Positions 34,384-41,863 of a stretch of DNA of 41,863 nt are shown piece after piece (the stretch's first letter is position 1; each line of letters opens with the position of its first letter). The position numbers and the translations under genes are program-made. The stretch comes from an uncultured Microbacterium sp. (GTDB taxonomy: Bacteria > Actinomycetota > Actinomycetes > Actinomycetales > Microbacteriaceae). Under the pieces are notes generated by a model. It had not been told where the DNA came from. It saw only the letters and a program-made list of their open reading frames with translations, and did no database searches. The stretch lies in NCBI GenBank assembly GCA_913774845.1, contig CAJYJO010000007.1:1-41863 (forward strand), read 5' to 3'.

Positions 34384-34668
34384 ATGAGCACTCCGACGCC
34401 CTCCCCCGACTCCCCGACCGACCCCATCAGCCCCACGCCGGCCGAACCCACGGCACCGAACCCCGCCGAGCCGACCGTGCCGGCGCCGTCCGAACCCACC
34501 GTGCCGCTGGAGCCCGAGACCCAGCCCGGTCCGGCATCCGAGGATTCCGCCGCGGGCGCCTTCGCCGATGAGGAGGGGGACGCCGTCGGTTCCGCGGAGA
34601 TGGATGCCGACAACCCGGCCGAGGAGGCCACGGTCGAGGCCGTCGATCCCGGCGGTCGCCCCGACTGA
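34384..34668 (+). CDS. Small acidic Pro/Glu/Thr-rich protein, 94 residues
   Basis: Low-complexity protein: an N-terminal half of near-repeats (PAEPTAPNPAEPTVPAPSEP) and an acidic second half ending EAVDPGGRPD. No membrane segment or ribosome-binding site is evident, but the strong terminator 11 bases after its stop supports a transcript. Divergent from the histidine kinase gene. Function unknown. Confidence 0.5.
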   Translation: MSTPTPSPDSPTDPISPTPAEPTAPNPAEPTVPAPSEPTVPLEPETQPGPASEDSAAGAFADEEGDAVGSAEMDADNPAEEATVEAVDPGGRPD

Positions 34669-34679
34669 CCCCGAACACG

Positions 34680-34715
34680 CGAGAGGGGCGGTGCCGCACG
34701 GCACCGCCCCTCTCG
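34680..34715. terminator. Perfect bidirectional terminator
   Basis: CGAGAGGGGCGGTGCC pairs completely with GGCACCGCCCCTCTCG around the tetraloop GCAC. It lies between converging genes (small acidic protein and glycosyltransferase) and can serve both. Confidence 0.85.
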
Positions 34716-34733
34716 TTCGTGGTCCGGATCGGA

Positions 34734-36047
34734 TCACGGGTTGCCGCGGGTCCACAGCAGCAGGATGGCCACCGCCTGCAGCACGATGCAGCCGGTGAGG
34801 ATCGCGACGCGGCGACGCGGGGTCGACGACCAGCGTTCGTCGCCGAGCAGCGGCGCCATCGGCATGAGCAGACGGAACGTGCTCTGCTGCGGGAGGAACA
34901 CGGCGAAGATGTACACGCCGTAGCTGAAACCGTAGGCCACCACCATGAGGCCGAGCTTGCGGACCGGGCGCGACCACATCAGGGCGAGGAAGCCCACGAT
35001 GAGGGCGATCACGAGGATCACACCGACCACGCCGAGGTGCGTCGACGCCTGGCGGAACCAGGGGGTGAAGGGCGTGAACTCGTCGTTGCCGACGTAGTCG
35101 AGCCACCAGCCGAGCTCGGTGCGGATGTAGGCGTTGTGCGTGCCCGTGACGTACTGGGCGATGTGGTTCCACGACAGCCCCGCCACCGCGATCGTCAGAC
35201 CGGATGCCATGAGCGACAACCACTCGCGCATCGGGAACGGGTCGACCTTGCGGCGGAAGAAGCGCACCAGGAAGACGATGCCCAGGGCCAGTCCCAGGGC
35301 GAGCACGCCCGGGCGCGTGTAGGCGGTGACGAGACCGATGGGCAGGATCCAGAGGTAGCGGCGTTTGATCGCCAGCAGCATGCCGGCGAAGATCAGCAGC
35401 ATGAACAGACCCTCGCTGTAGCCGATGATGAAGAGGAACGACATCGGGGCGAAGGAGAAGAACACCACGGCCCACCACGCCGGCTGCGGCGTGGTGACGG
35501 TGCGCATCAGGACGAACAGCAACCACGTCGCACCGAGGCTCGCCCCGAGGCTCAGCAGCACCGCGACCGGCTGCCAGCCGAGACCGGTCGCCCCGGAGAC
35601 GACGCGCACGAGCGTGGGGAACACGGGCAGGAAGGCCCAGTTGTTCGGGAGGATGTCGCCCGAGACGTTCATCGGCAACGACATGGGGTAGCCCTGGGCC
35701 GCGATCTGGCCGTAGCGGTCGGCATCCCACCCGGTGAGGTAGTCGAAGAAGGTGCCCAGACGCTCGCTGTCGGGACCGAAGCCCCAGCGCGCCGCCTTGG
35801 CGATCGAGTAGAAGCCCCACAGCAGGCCGAAGTTGACCACGCGGGCGATGGCCCAGAGGATCAGGACCTTGGTGAAGGCGCCGCGCTCGAGGGGGACGAT
35901 GCCCTCGGGCGTGCGGAGGACGTCGCGCCCGTACTGGCGCAGGGCACGACCGAGGCGCGAGTCGCGCACGCGATCGAGGCGACGCTGTCGCCCGATGACG
36001 GGGGACGGGCGTGTCGCGGGGGCAAGCTCGCTCGGCGGTGCGCTCAC
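34734..36047 (-). CDS. Polytopic membrane glycosyltransferase, GT-C / PIG-V-like
   Basis: 437 residues with about ten membrane helices and a basic cytosolic N terminus. GWDADRYGQIAAQGYP is the PIG-V/mannosyltransferase-like first-loop motif, with the acidic residues that bind metal or lipid-phosphate sugar, and GYSEGLFMLL is a second family motif. It probably transfers a sugar (mannose is the usual one) from a polyprenyl phosphate to a lipid, glycan or protein outside the membrane. GTG start after GAAAGG. The upstream 130 bases hold an inverted repeat GTGCAGT / ACTGCAC (36107-36142). Confidence 0.85.
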   Translation of the reverse strand: MSAPPSELAPATRPSPVIGRQRRLDRVRDSRLGRALRQYGRDVLRTPEGIVPLERGAFTKVLILWAIARVVNFGLLWGFYSIAKAARWGFGPDSERLGTFFDYLTGWDADRYGQIAAQGYPMSLPMNVSGDILPNNWAFLPVFPTLVRVVSGATGLGWQPVAVLLSLGASLGATWLLFVLMRTVTTPQPAWWAVVFFSFAPMSFLFIIGYSEGLFMLLIFAGMLLAIKRRYLWILPIGLVTAYTRPGVLALGLALGIVFLVRFFRRKVDPFPMREWLSLMASGLTIAVAGLSWNHIAQYVTGTHNAYIRTELGWWLDYVGNDEFTPFTPWFRQASTHLGVVGVILVIALIVGFLALMWSRPVRKLGLMVVAYGFSYGVYIFAVFLPQQSTFRLLMPMAPLLGDERWSSTPRRRVAILTGCIVLQAVAILLLWTRGNP

Positions 36048-36177
36048 TCGGAACCTTTCACAAGGGGAAGATGTGGGCGAGTGACGACGGTGTCGGGCCC
36101 GGATAAGTGCAGTGGGCGAGATCGTAGCGGATCAAACTGCACGTTCCCTCCCGTTGACTTCCAGGCCGACCGTCCGA

Positions 36178-36501
36178 TCAGTGCGCGTCACCGACGAGTT
36201 TCAGGCCGATCACGCAGCCGACGAGACCCAGCACGAGCAGGACCTTGAGGATCGAGACCGTCTCGGTCCCGCCGACCATGGCGACCACGACGGTGAGCGC
36301 GGCGCCGATGCCGACCCACACCGCATAGGCGGTGCCGGTGGGGATCTCGCGCATCGCGAAGGCGAGACCGCCCATGGATGCCACGAGCGCGACGCCGAAG
36401 ACGACGCTCGGCCAGAGCTTGGTGAAACCCTCCGAGCGACCGAGGGCGGTGGCCCAGACGGCCTCGAGGACTCCGGACACGATGAGGACGATCCACGACA
36501 T
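36178..36501 (-). CDS. sugE: Small multidrug resistance family exporter, SugE/Gdx type
   Basis: 107 residues, four membrane helices. The essential glutamate is in VSGVLEAVWATALG, where WATALGRSEGFTKLWPS is the pattern of SugE/Gdx rather than EmrE; PTGTAYAVWVGIGA is also typical. Members of this group export guanidinium, so that is the likely substrate. AAGGAGC lies well placed before the ATG. The 249-base upstream gap shows hairpins but no guanidine riboswitch consensus that I recognise. Confidence 0.9.
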   Translation of the reverse strand: MSWIVLIVSGVLEAVWATALGRSEGFTKLWPSVVFGVALVASMGGLAFAMREIPTGTAYAVWVGIGAALTVVVAMVGGTETVSILKVLLVLGLVGCVIGLKLVGDAH

Positions 36502-36636
36502 GGCTGTGCTCCTTGGCCAGTCTTGTCGCTGTCCGGGTACTGATCCCTCGTCCGGGGACGCGGCGGGCGTCCGATCCCCAGCGTAGCGGCGGTGGCTGGG
36601 CAGCGCCGGTGCACGCGTGCCCTCAGGCGCCGGGCC

Positions 36637-36689
36637 CCGAGAAACGCTCGGGCGAGTGAGAAATGCCGTCGCAGGTCGTGTCTCACTCG
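36637..36689. repeat. Two tandem hairpins upstream of the SMR exporter gene
   Basis: CCGAG-AAACG-CTCGG (36637-36651) is followed at once by CGAGTGAG / CTCACTCG (36653-36689, 21-nt loop). They lie between the CPBP gene and the SMR gene, both on the minus strand, and may terminate the former or act in the leader of the latter's mRNA region. Order on the minus strand places them after the CPBP stop. Confidence 0.4.
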
Positions 36690-36750
36690 TCAGGGCGTTT
36701 ATCGGCGCCCGCCCGGACCGGCCGCAGGCGCCGAGGCGCGGCATCCGGGA

Positions 36751-37611
36751 TCAGATCAGGAAGATGGATGCCGCACCGGGATTGTGGGCATGGACGAGCA
36801 CGCCGAAGACCACGGCGTCGAAGAGGAGGTGCACCGTCACGACGTACCAGAGCGAACGGGTCTTCAGGAAGAGGAACCCCTGCACGATCGCGAACGGGAT
36901 CGTGAGCAGCGGCCCCCACGCCTGGTAGCCGAGCTCCCACAGGAACGACACGAAGACGACCGCCTGCAGCAGATTGGCGGTCAGGTCGGGGAAGTGCCGG
37001 CGCAGCAGCACGAAGACCGTGCAGATGAAGAAGAGCTCGTCCCAGATGCCGACCGCGCCGACGCCGACGAACAGACGGGCGATGAGGTCGCCCGTGACGA
37101 CCTCGGGCCAGTTGCGGTAGACGCCCGAGGTGATGAAGTAGAACGGCAGGATCAGGTAGCCGAGCACGATCACGCCGCCGAGCCACGCCCACTGCCACCA
37201 GGTCCAGCGGCCACCGCCGCGCCACGGGAACGAGATCGCGCGGTCGCGGTAGACGAAGCGCGAGATGACGTAGGGAACCAAGACGGCCCCGCCGAGGGCG
37301 AGGGTGAAGCGCACGAAGGCGGCGTCGTCGAGCTCGGCGTGCAGCGGGATGAGGCTGACGATGAACTGACCGAGCGCCACGAGCGACACGTCGCGGGCGA
37401 TGCTCGGCTCCTCGCTGCGGGCGAGGGCGACGCCGTTGCGTCGATCGACGAGGGCGGCGGATGCCACGGCGAGAGCGAGCAGGAGCCAGCCCAGCCACAC
37501 GATCTGGACGACGAACAGCACCGGGGCGGCGAGGCACACCAGCAGCGCCGGGACGAGCTTCGGCGTCCACGTGGAACGCTCCTGCACCGGCACCGCGGTG
37601 TGCGCGGTCAC
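36751..37611 (-). CDS. CPBP-family intramembrane protease-like protein
   Basis: 286 residues with about eight membrane helices. The CPBP core is recognisable: GIWDELFFICTVFVLLRRHFPD, FVSFLWELGYQAWGPLLTIPFA, then VTVHLLFDAVV. The canonical EExxxR is altered to DE with no arginine at the expected place, and the FxxxH of motif 2 lacks its histidine; HxxxD is kept (His261, Asp265). It may be a divergent active subgroup or a non-catalytic member. The GTG overlaps the trmB stop as GTGA. Confidence 0.83.
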   Translation of the reverse strand: MTAHTAVPVQERSTWTPKLVPALLVCLAAPVLFVVQIVWLGWLLLALAVASAALVDRRNGVALARSEEPSIARDVSLVALGQFIVSLIPLHAELDDAAFVRFTLALGGAVLVPYVISRFVYRDRAISFPWRGGGRWTWWQWAWLGGVIVLGYLILPFYFITSGVYRNWPEVVTGDLIARLFVGVGAVGIWDELFFICTVFVLLRRHFPDLTANLLQAVVFVSFLWELGYQAWGPLLTIPFAIVQGFLFLKTRSLWYVVTVHLLFDAVVFGVLVHAHNPGAASIFLI

Positions 37612-38330
37612 GGAGAGACCCGGGTGTAGGTCAGGTCGCGGATGTCACGGCCGACGCGCAGCCCCTTGCGCTCGAAGGCGGTGAGCACGCGACCGTCGAA
37701 GCGCTCGGCCCACTCCCCCGCGAACGCGCGCTCGAAGCCGGGCGCCTCGTCGAGGACCTCGCGCATCTGGTCGGCGTAGTCCTGCCAGTCGGTCGCGAGT
37801 CGCAGGGTGCCGCCGGGCCGCAGCGCCTGGGCGGCGATGCGGGCGAACTCCGGCGCGATCAGGCGGCGCTTCGTGTGCTTGTTCTTGTGCCAGGGGTCGG
37901 GGAAGAAGACCCAGAGTTCGTCGACGGATGCCGCGGGCAGCAGGTGCTCGAGCACCTCCGGCGCGTTGGCCTCCACCAGACGCAGGTTCTTCACACCCTC
38001 GCGATCGGCGTCGAGCATCGTGCGGGCGAGGCCCGCGGTGAAGACCTCGACGGCGAGGAAGTCGGTGTCGGGGTGGGCGGCCGCAGCCGACACGATCTGG
38101 TGGCCCTGGCCGGAGCCGATCTCCACGACCAACGGAGCCTGGCGTCCGTAAACGTCCGCGGGGTCGATCGCCGTGCCGGCCTTCACGCTGGTCGCGGCGG
38201 CGGCGCGCTCGACCGGCAGCAGGTAGAACGGCGAGAGCTCGGCCCACGCGCGATCCTGCGCCTCCGACATGCGGCCGCTGCGCCGCACGAACGAGACCGG
38301 CTTATCGCGAAAGACGGGCGCGGCATCCAT
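37608..38330 (-). CDS. trmB: tRNA (guanine-N7)-methyltransferase
   Basis: 240-residue SAM enzyme forming m7G46 in tRNA. SAM motif VVEIGSGQGHQI, then LRLVEANAPEVLEHLL and the diagnostic WVFFPDPWHKNKHTKRRL. The conserved N-terminal FVRRSGRM supports ATG 38328-38330, as does TAGCCT (38338-38343) 7 bases upstream, which predicts a nearly leaderless mRNA. Translationally coupled to the membrane protein downstream. Confidence 0.95.
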   Translation of the reverse strand: MDAAPVFRDKPVSFVRRSGRMSEAQDRAWAELSPFYLLPVERAAAATSVKAGTAIDPADVYGRQAPLVVEIGSGQGHQIVSAAAAHPDTDFLAVEVFTAGLARTMLDADREGVKNLRLVEANAPEVLEHLLPAASVDELWVFFPDPWHKNKHTKRRLIAPEFARIAAQALRPGGTLRLATDWQDYADQMREVLDEAPGFERAFAGEWAERFDGRVLTAFERKGLRVGRDIRDLTYTRVSP

Positions 38331-38366
38331 GTCTCCCAGGCTATCCGCCGCGTCGGGGGCCACTTT

Positions 38367-38395
38367 CTGTCGCGCGAGCGACGCGGAAGCGACAG
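38367..38395 (-). terminator. Hairpin between the DUF3097 gene and trmB
   Basis: CTGTCGC / GCGACAG with a 15-nt loop, about 40 bases after the DUF3097 stop on the minus strand. Possible terminator or small palindromic repeat. Confidence 0.4.
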
Positions 38396-38434
38396 ATTGT
38401 GACCCCTCACGCGAGAGGGAACGCTTGCGGCCGC

Positions 38435-39268
38435 TCACGGGACGGTCACGAAATCGATGAGTTCCTCGACGCGGCCGAGCAGGGCCGGTTCGAGGTCGCG
38501 GAACGTGGTGACCTTCGACAGGATGTGCTGCCACGCGCGGGCGGTGTCGGCCTGCTCCTCGGCGGGCCAGCCGAGGGCGCGGCAGACGCCCACCTTCCAC
38601 TCGATGCCGCGCGGCACCTCCGGCCACGCCGCGATGCCGAGCGCACGCGGGGTGACGCACTGCCACACGTCGACGAAGGGATGGCCGACGATCCGCACGT
38701 GCGCGCCGTGGCGGCCCCGCGCGATCTTCTCGGCGATGCGCGACTCCTTGGAGTTCGGCACGAGGTGGTCCACCAGAACGCCGTAGCGACGCTCGGCGGT
38801 GGGGGGCTCGGCATCCAACTTCTCCTCGAGCAGGTCGACGCCCTCGAGGAACTCCACGACGACGCCCTCGGCGCGCAGGTCTGCGCCCCACACCTTCTCG
38901 ACGAGCTCGGCGTCGTGCTTGCCCTCGACGAAGATGCGGCTGGCGCGAGCCGTACGGGCGCGCTGATCCTCTGCCGCGAACGACCCGGATGCCGTGCGCG
39001 TGCGCCCCTTCGGCGCCGCGGCGGGGGCCTTCAGCACGACCGGCTTGCCCTCGACGAGGAAGCCGCCGCCGAGCGGGAAGAGCCGGCGCTTGCCGAATCG
39101 GTCCTCGAGCTCGACGTTCATGCCGTCGATGCGGGTCACCGCGCCGACGAAGTCGCTGCCCGCGACCTCGACCACGAGGTCGGTGGATGCCGCAACCTCG
39201 GCGGGTCTGATGCGTCCCGCGTCGCGCCACCCGCGGGCGAGCACGTCGGTTCCGTAGCGGTCGTCCAT
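38435..39268 (-). CDS. DUF3097 family protein
   Basis: 277-residue soluble actinobacterial protein. An N-terminal small beta domain (about 28-80, VVEVAGSDFVGAVTRID) precedes a Toprim-like core (RIFVEGKHDAELVEKVWGADLR, then VVEFLEGVDLLEE), with HVRIVGHPFVDVWQ and a C-terminal helical part. The EGKHD motif with nearby acidic residues suggests metal-dependent nucleic-acid handling as in OLD/RecR/M5 Toprim proteins, but no activity is established. ATG 39266-39268 follows GGAGG. Confidence 0.88.
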   Translation of the reverse strand: MDDRYGTDVLARGWRDAGRIRPAEVAASTDLVVEVAGSDFVGAVTRIDGMNVELEDRFGKRRLFPLGGGFLVEGKPVVLKAPAAAPKGRTRTASGSFAAEDQRARTARASRIFVEGKHDAELVEKVWGADLRAEGVVVEFLEGVDLLEEKLDAEPPTAERRYGVLVDHLVPNSKESRIAEKIARGRHGAHVRIVGHPFVDVWQCVTPRALGIAAWPEVPRGIEWKVGVCRALGWPAEEQADTARAWQHILSKVTTFRDLEPALLGRVEELIDFVTVP

Positions 39269-39392
39269 GGTGTACCTCCGAGCGTTCGAGCCTAAGCGCC
39301 CGCCCGGGGCGGTCTCGACGGGCGCGCCGCTTCTTCCCGGGTGTCGGACGTCGTTTATAGGGTGGAACCATCCGGCAACCGAAGGGGGATGC

Positions 39393-41495
39393 ATGCGACA
39401 GCCGAAGGCGGCAGGGGCGGTCCTGACGCTCATCCTCGCGATCGTCGGAGTCCTCCTCGCTCCGCTTCCGGCCGCGGCGGTCCCCCCGCTCTCGCTGGGC
39501 TCGAGCTACGTGCTCGACCAGGCGAACGCCCTCTCCGACGCGCAGGAGGCCGAGGTGCAGCGGAGTCTGCTCACCTTCTCCGAGCAGACGGGCCTCGATC
39601 TCTGGGCCGTGTACGTCGACGGCTTCGACGACCCCTCGGGCGCCGACGACTGGGCGAACGAGACCGCCAACCGCAACAGTCTCGGTCCGCACCAGTACCT
39701 CCTCGCGGTGGCGGTCGTGGGCGACACGTTCCAGTACTACCTTTCGGGCGACGTCGACGGCGGCAGCATCACGGCGGCGCAGCTCACCGCGATCGAGCAG
39801 GACCGCGTCCAGCCGGCACTCGAAGCCGGAGACGACGCCGGAGCCGCGCTCGCCGCCGCCGACGGGCTGCGCATCGCGCACGCCCAGTCGGGCGGCAATC
39901 TGCCGAACCCGCCACCGACCCCCGCGACCGAGAACGGTCCCAACCCCGTGCCGATCGTGCTGGTCGGTGTGCTCCTGCTCGCGATCGCCGCGGCGCTGAT
40001 CTGGCTGGCCGTCCGACGGCGCCGTCGGGCGACGACGGGCGGTGCGGCATCCTCTTCGACCGAGAGCATCGACGACCTGTCCCGACGCGCCGGGTCGGCC
40101 CTCGTGTCCACCGACGATGCCCTCAAGACCAGCGAGCAGGAGCTCGGCTTCGCCCGCGCGCAGTTCGGCGACGAGGCCGCCGCGCCGTTCACCGAGGTGC
40201 TCGCCCAGGCGAAGGCCGATCTCGATCGCGCGTTCGCGATCCAGCAGCAGCTCGACGACGACACCCCCGAGACTCCTGAGCAGCAGCGCGCGGCATACGG
40301 CGAGATCCTGCGTCTCTGCGCGGCGGCCGACGACGCTCTGGATGCCAAGGCGGCGGCCTTCGACGAGCTGCGCGCCCTCGAGGCCGACGCCCCCACGGCC
40401 CTCGCGGCGACGCGTGAGCGGCATGCGACCGTGGCTGCAGCGCTCGCCGCGGCGGAGGAAGGGCTCGTACGACTGACCGGACGGTTCAGCGACGACGCAC
40501 TGTCGTCCGTCGCCGACAACCCGGCCCAGGCGCGTGCCCGCCTCGATCTGGCGAGCAGCCAGGAGGCCGCGGCCGACGCCGCCCTGGCCGCGGGCCGCAC
40601 CGGCGAGGCCGCGGTCGCGATCCGCGCCGCCCAGGCGGCGGTGGCCCAAGCCGACACCCTCGAGCGCGCCGTGGCGACCCTCGACGAATCCCTGTCGGAC
40701 GCACAACAGCGCGCCTCGGCTCTCGTGGCCGAGATCGAGGGCGACCTCGCGGCGGCCGCGCAGCTGCCCGACGCGGATGGGCGCATCGCCGCCGCGGCCG
40801 CTTCGGCGCGGTCTCAGCTCGACGACGCGCGCACGGTGCTCTCGGCAGCCCGTCCCCACCCCCTGCGGGCGGTCGAGACGCTGCAGCAGGCGAACGCCAC
40901 CATCGACGCGGTGCTCGACGAGGCGCGCGACGCGGCCGAGCGCCGGCGGCGCGCCGAGAGCCAACTCGACACCGCTCTCGCGCAGGCGCGCGCCCGGGTG
41001 ACCGCGACCGAGGATTTCATCGCCGCCCGCCGGGGCGCGGTGGGAGCGACGGCGCGCACCCGGCTGGCCGAGGCCGGTGCCGCGCTCGTGCAGGCCGAAC
41101 AGCTGCGTGCGGCCGATCCGGTGGCGGCCCTCGCACAGGCGCAACGAGCGACCCAGCTCGCGAGTGCCGCGGACTCCGCCGCGCAGAACGACGTGGGGTC
41201 CTTCGGGGGCCCGGGCGGCGGGGGCGGCGACATGATGGGGGCGATCCTCGGGGGCATCGCCGTCAACGCCCTCCTTGGCGGCGGCGGGCGCTCCCGCGGC
41301 GGCTTCGGCGGCGGCGGGCTGGGCGGCCTCGGCGGCCTCGTCGGCGGCTTCGGCGGATCCTCGGGCGGCCGCTCGCGCAGCGGCGGCTTCGGCGGAGGGT
41401 TCTCCGGCGGCGGGCGCTCGCGCAGCGGCGGCGGACGCGGCTTCTCCGGCGGCGGGCGCAGCCGCGCCGGCGGAGGACGAGGAGGGCGCCGATGA
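39393..41495 (+). CDS. Large TPM-domain membrane protein with Gly-rich tail
   Basis: 700-residue protein. Signal peptide (about 1-30, ...LLAPLPAAAV), extracytoplasmic TPM domain (about 36-160; YVLDQANALSDAQEAEVQ is the family start), one membrane helix (about 190-210), then a long cytosolic Ala-rich coiled coil (about 225-590) and a Gly/Ser/Arg-rich tail (GGGRSRSGG repeats). TPM domains occur in envelope stress and photosystem repair proteins. GAAGGGGG precedes ATG 39393, and TTTATAGG about 40 bases upstream may be the -10. PspA follows, an association seen elsewhere. The Gly-rich tail may promote condensation or membrane contact. Confidence 0.88.
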   Translation: MRQPKAAGAVLTLILAIVGVLLAPLPAAAVPPLSLGSSYVLDQANALSDAQEAEVQRSLLTFSEQTGLDLWAVYVDGFDDPSGADDWANETANRNSLGPHQYLLAVAVVGDTFQYYLSGDVDGGSITAAQLTAIEQDRVQPALEAGDDAGAALAAADGLRIAHAQSGGNLPNPPPTPATENGPNPVPIVLVGVLLLAIAAALIWLAVRRRRRATTGGAASSSTESIDDLSRRAGSALVSTDDALKTSEQELGFARAQFGDEAAAPFTEVLAQAKADLDRAFAIQQQLDDDTPETPEQQRAAYGEILRLCAAADDALDAKAAAFDELRALEADAPTALAATRERHATVAAALAAAEEGLVRLTGRFSDDALSSVADNPAQARARLDLASSQEAAADAALAAGRTGEAAVAIRAAQAAVAQADTLERAVATLDESLSDAQQRASALVAEIEGDLAAAAQLPDADGRIAAAAASARSQLDDARTVLSAARPHPLRAVETLQQANATIDAVLDEARDAAERRRRAESQLDTALAQARARVTATEDFIAARRGAVGATARTRLAEAGAALVQAEQLRAADPVAALAQAQRATQLASAADSAAQNDVGSFGGPGGGGGDMMGAILGGIAVNALLGGGGRSRGGFGGGGLGGLGGLVGGFGGSSGGRSRSGGFGGGFSGGGRSRSGGGRGFSGGGRSRAGGGRGGRR

Positions 41496-41588
41496 TCCAC
41501 CCCTCGCGGGCGCACCGCTCGATCACAGACAATTCGTAGTAACCGCCACCAGACTCGACACCGTCGCCCTCAGGAAGGAACACCCCGC

Positions 41589-41863
41589 ATGGCCAAGCAG
41601 TCCATCTTCGGTCGCATCCAGACCCTCGTCCGCGCGAACGTCAACGCGCTCCTCGACCAGGCCGAGGACCCGCAGAAGATGCTCGACCAGCTCGTCCGCG
41701 ACTACTCGAACTCGATCGCCGACGCCGAGTCCGCCATCGCCGAGACGATCGGGAACCTGCGTCTGCTCGAGCGCGACCACCAGGAAGACGTGCAGGCCGC
41801 GGCCGAGTGGGGCAACAAGGCCCTCGCGGCCAGCCGCAAGGGCGACGAACTGCGCGCCGGAGG
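41589..41863 (+). CDS. pspA: PspA/IM30 family protein (partial, cut by right edge)
   Basis: First 91 codons of a phage-shock protein A homologue: MAKQSIFGRIQTLVRANVNA, then LLDQAEDPQKMLDQLVRDY, the amphipathic N-terminal helix and start of the ESCRT-III-like coiled coil. PspA binds stressed membranes and forms rods that protect them. GGAAGGAA lies upstream of the ATG. The 3' part is beyond the window. Likely co-regulated with the TPM protein 93 bases upstream. Confidence 0.92.
   Translation, partial: MAKQSIFGRIQTLVRANVNALLDQAEDPQKMLDQLVRDYSNSIADAESAIAETIGNLRLLERDHQEDVQAAAEWGNKALAASRKGDELRAG

Noticed and set aside
36502-36750. Guanidine riboswitch before the SMR exporter gene
   Set aside because: Expected from the gene family, but neither the ykkC core nor paired ACGR-loop hairpins could be identified with confidence.
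37608-41144. 1178-codon minus-strand frame continuing through DUF3097 and the TPM gene
   Set aside because: Only the last 240 codons are real (trmB); the rest lies opposite or out of frame to genes with convincing domains.
1-41863. CRISPR arrays, insertion sequences, rRNA genes, replication origin
   Set aside because: No regularly spaced repeats, transposase motifs, rRNA segments or DnaA-box clusters were seen.

Overview
The window looks like a chromosomal segment of a high-GC actinobacterium, most likely Microbacterium or a close relative in Microbacteriaceae. The evidence is the very GC-rich codon use, the actinobacterial gene order lysA-hom-thrC-thrB-rho-prfA / prmC-tsaC-wecA-atpI-atpB, an alanine-rich N-terminal extension on Rho, and families typical of these bacteria (DUF2993, DUF3097, DUF5684, DUF6458, a DUF7882-like protein). 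No phage, transposase, integrase or CRISPR array was seen.

Region 1 (1-16 kb) is a conserved housekeeping block on the minus strand. lysA, hom, thrC and thrB make lysine and threonine precursors and are joined by 4-base stop/start overlaps or near-contact; rho and prfA follow. prmC, tsaC, wecA, an atpI-like gene and atpB (partner of the F-type ATPase genes beyond the left edge) complete the block. Between prfA and prmC a plus-strand cassette, cysK-cysE-amidase, interrupts the usual order. A terminator-like hairpin separates the atpI-like gene from atpB.

Region 2 (16-21.5 kb) holds a DUF2993 envelope protein, argS, a transglutaminase-like protein, and a membrane Ser/Thr kinase coupled to a lipoprotein gene.

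Region 3 (21.5-29 kb) is the accessory part. It has an XRE/nucleotidyltransferase toxin-antitoxin pair with an AT-rich palindromic operator, next to a possible ribbon-helix-helix gene remnant and a tRNA-Arg(CCG). It also has several very small acidic genes, rtcB with a leader that looks like an attenuator, and a MarR regulator divergent from a DUF7882-like gene across clear palindromes.

Region 4 (29-33 kb) is a tight minus-strand operon: SRPBCC protein, CrtI-like oxidoreductase, Nei-type DNA glycosylase, spore-photoproduct-lyase-like radical SAM enzyme. It suggests repair and protection under light or oxidative stress. Region 5 (33-41.9 kb) has an orphan GAF histidine kinase, a GT-C type membrane glycosyltransferase, a SugE/Gdx-type SMR exporter, a CPBP-family membrane protein coupled to trmB, DUF3097, and a large TPM-domain membrane protein followed by a PspA gene cut by the right edge.

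The strongest leads are the rtcB leader (short 5' hairpin, Gln-rich 29-codon ORF, terminator-like hairpin), the toxin-antitoxin locus with its remnant, the photoproduct-lyase/glycosylase operon, a REP-like sequence inserted in frame in the ACT domain of hom, and the marked over-representation of the word GGATGCC/GGCATCC across the window. All identifications come from reading the sequence and from memory of the families; no database search was run.
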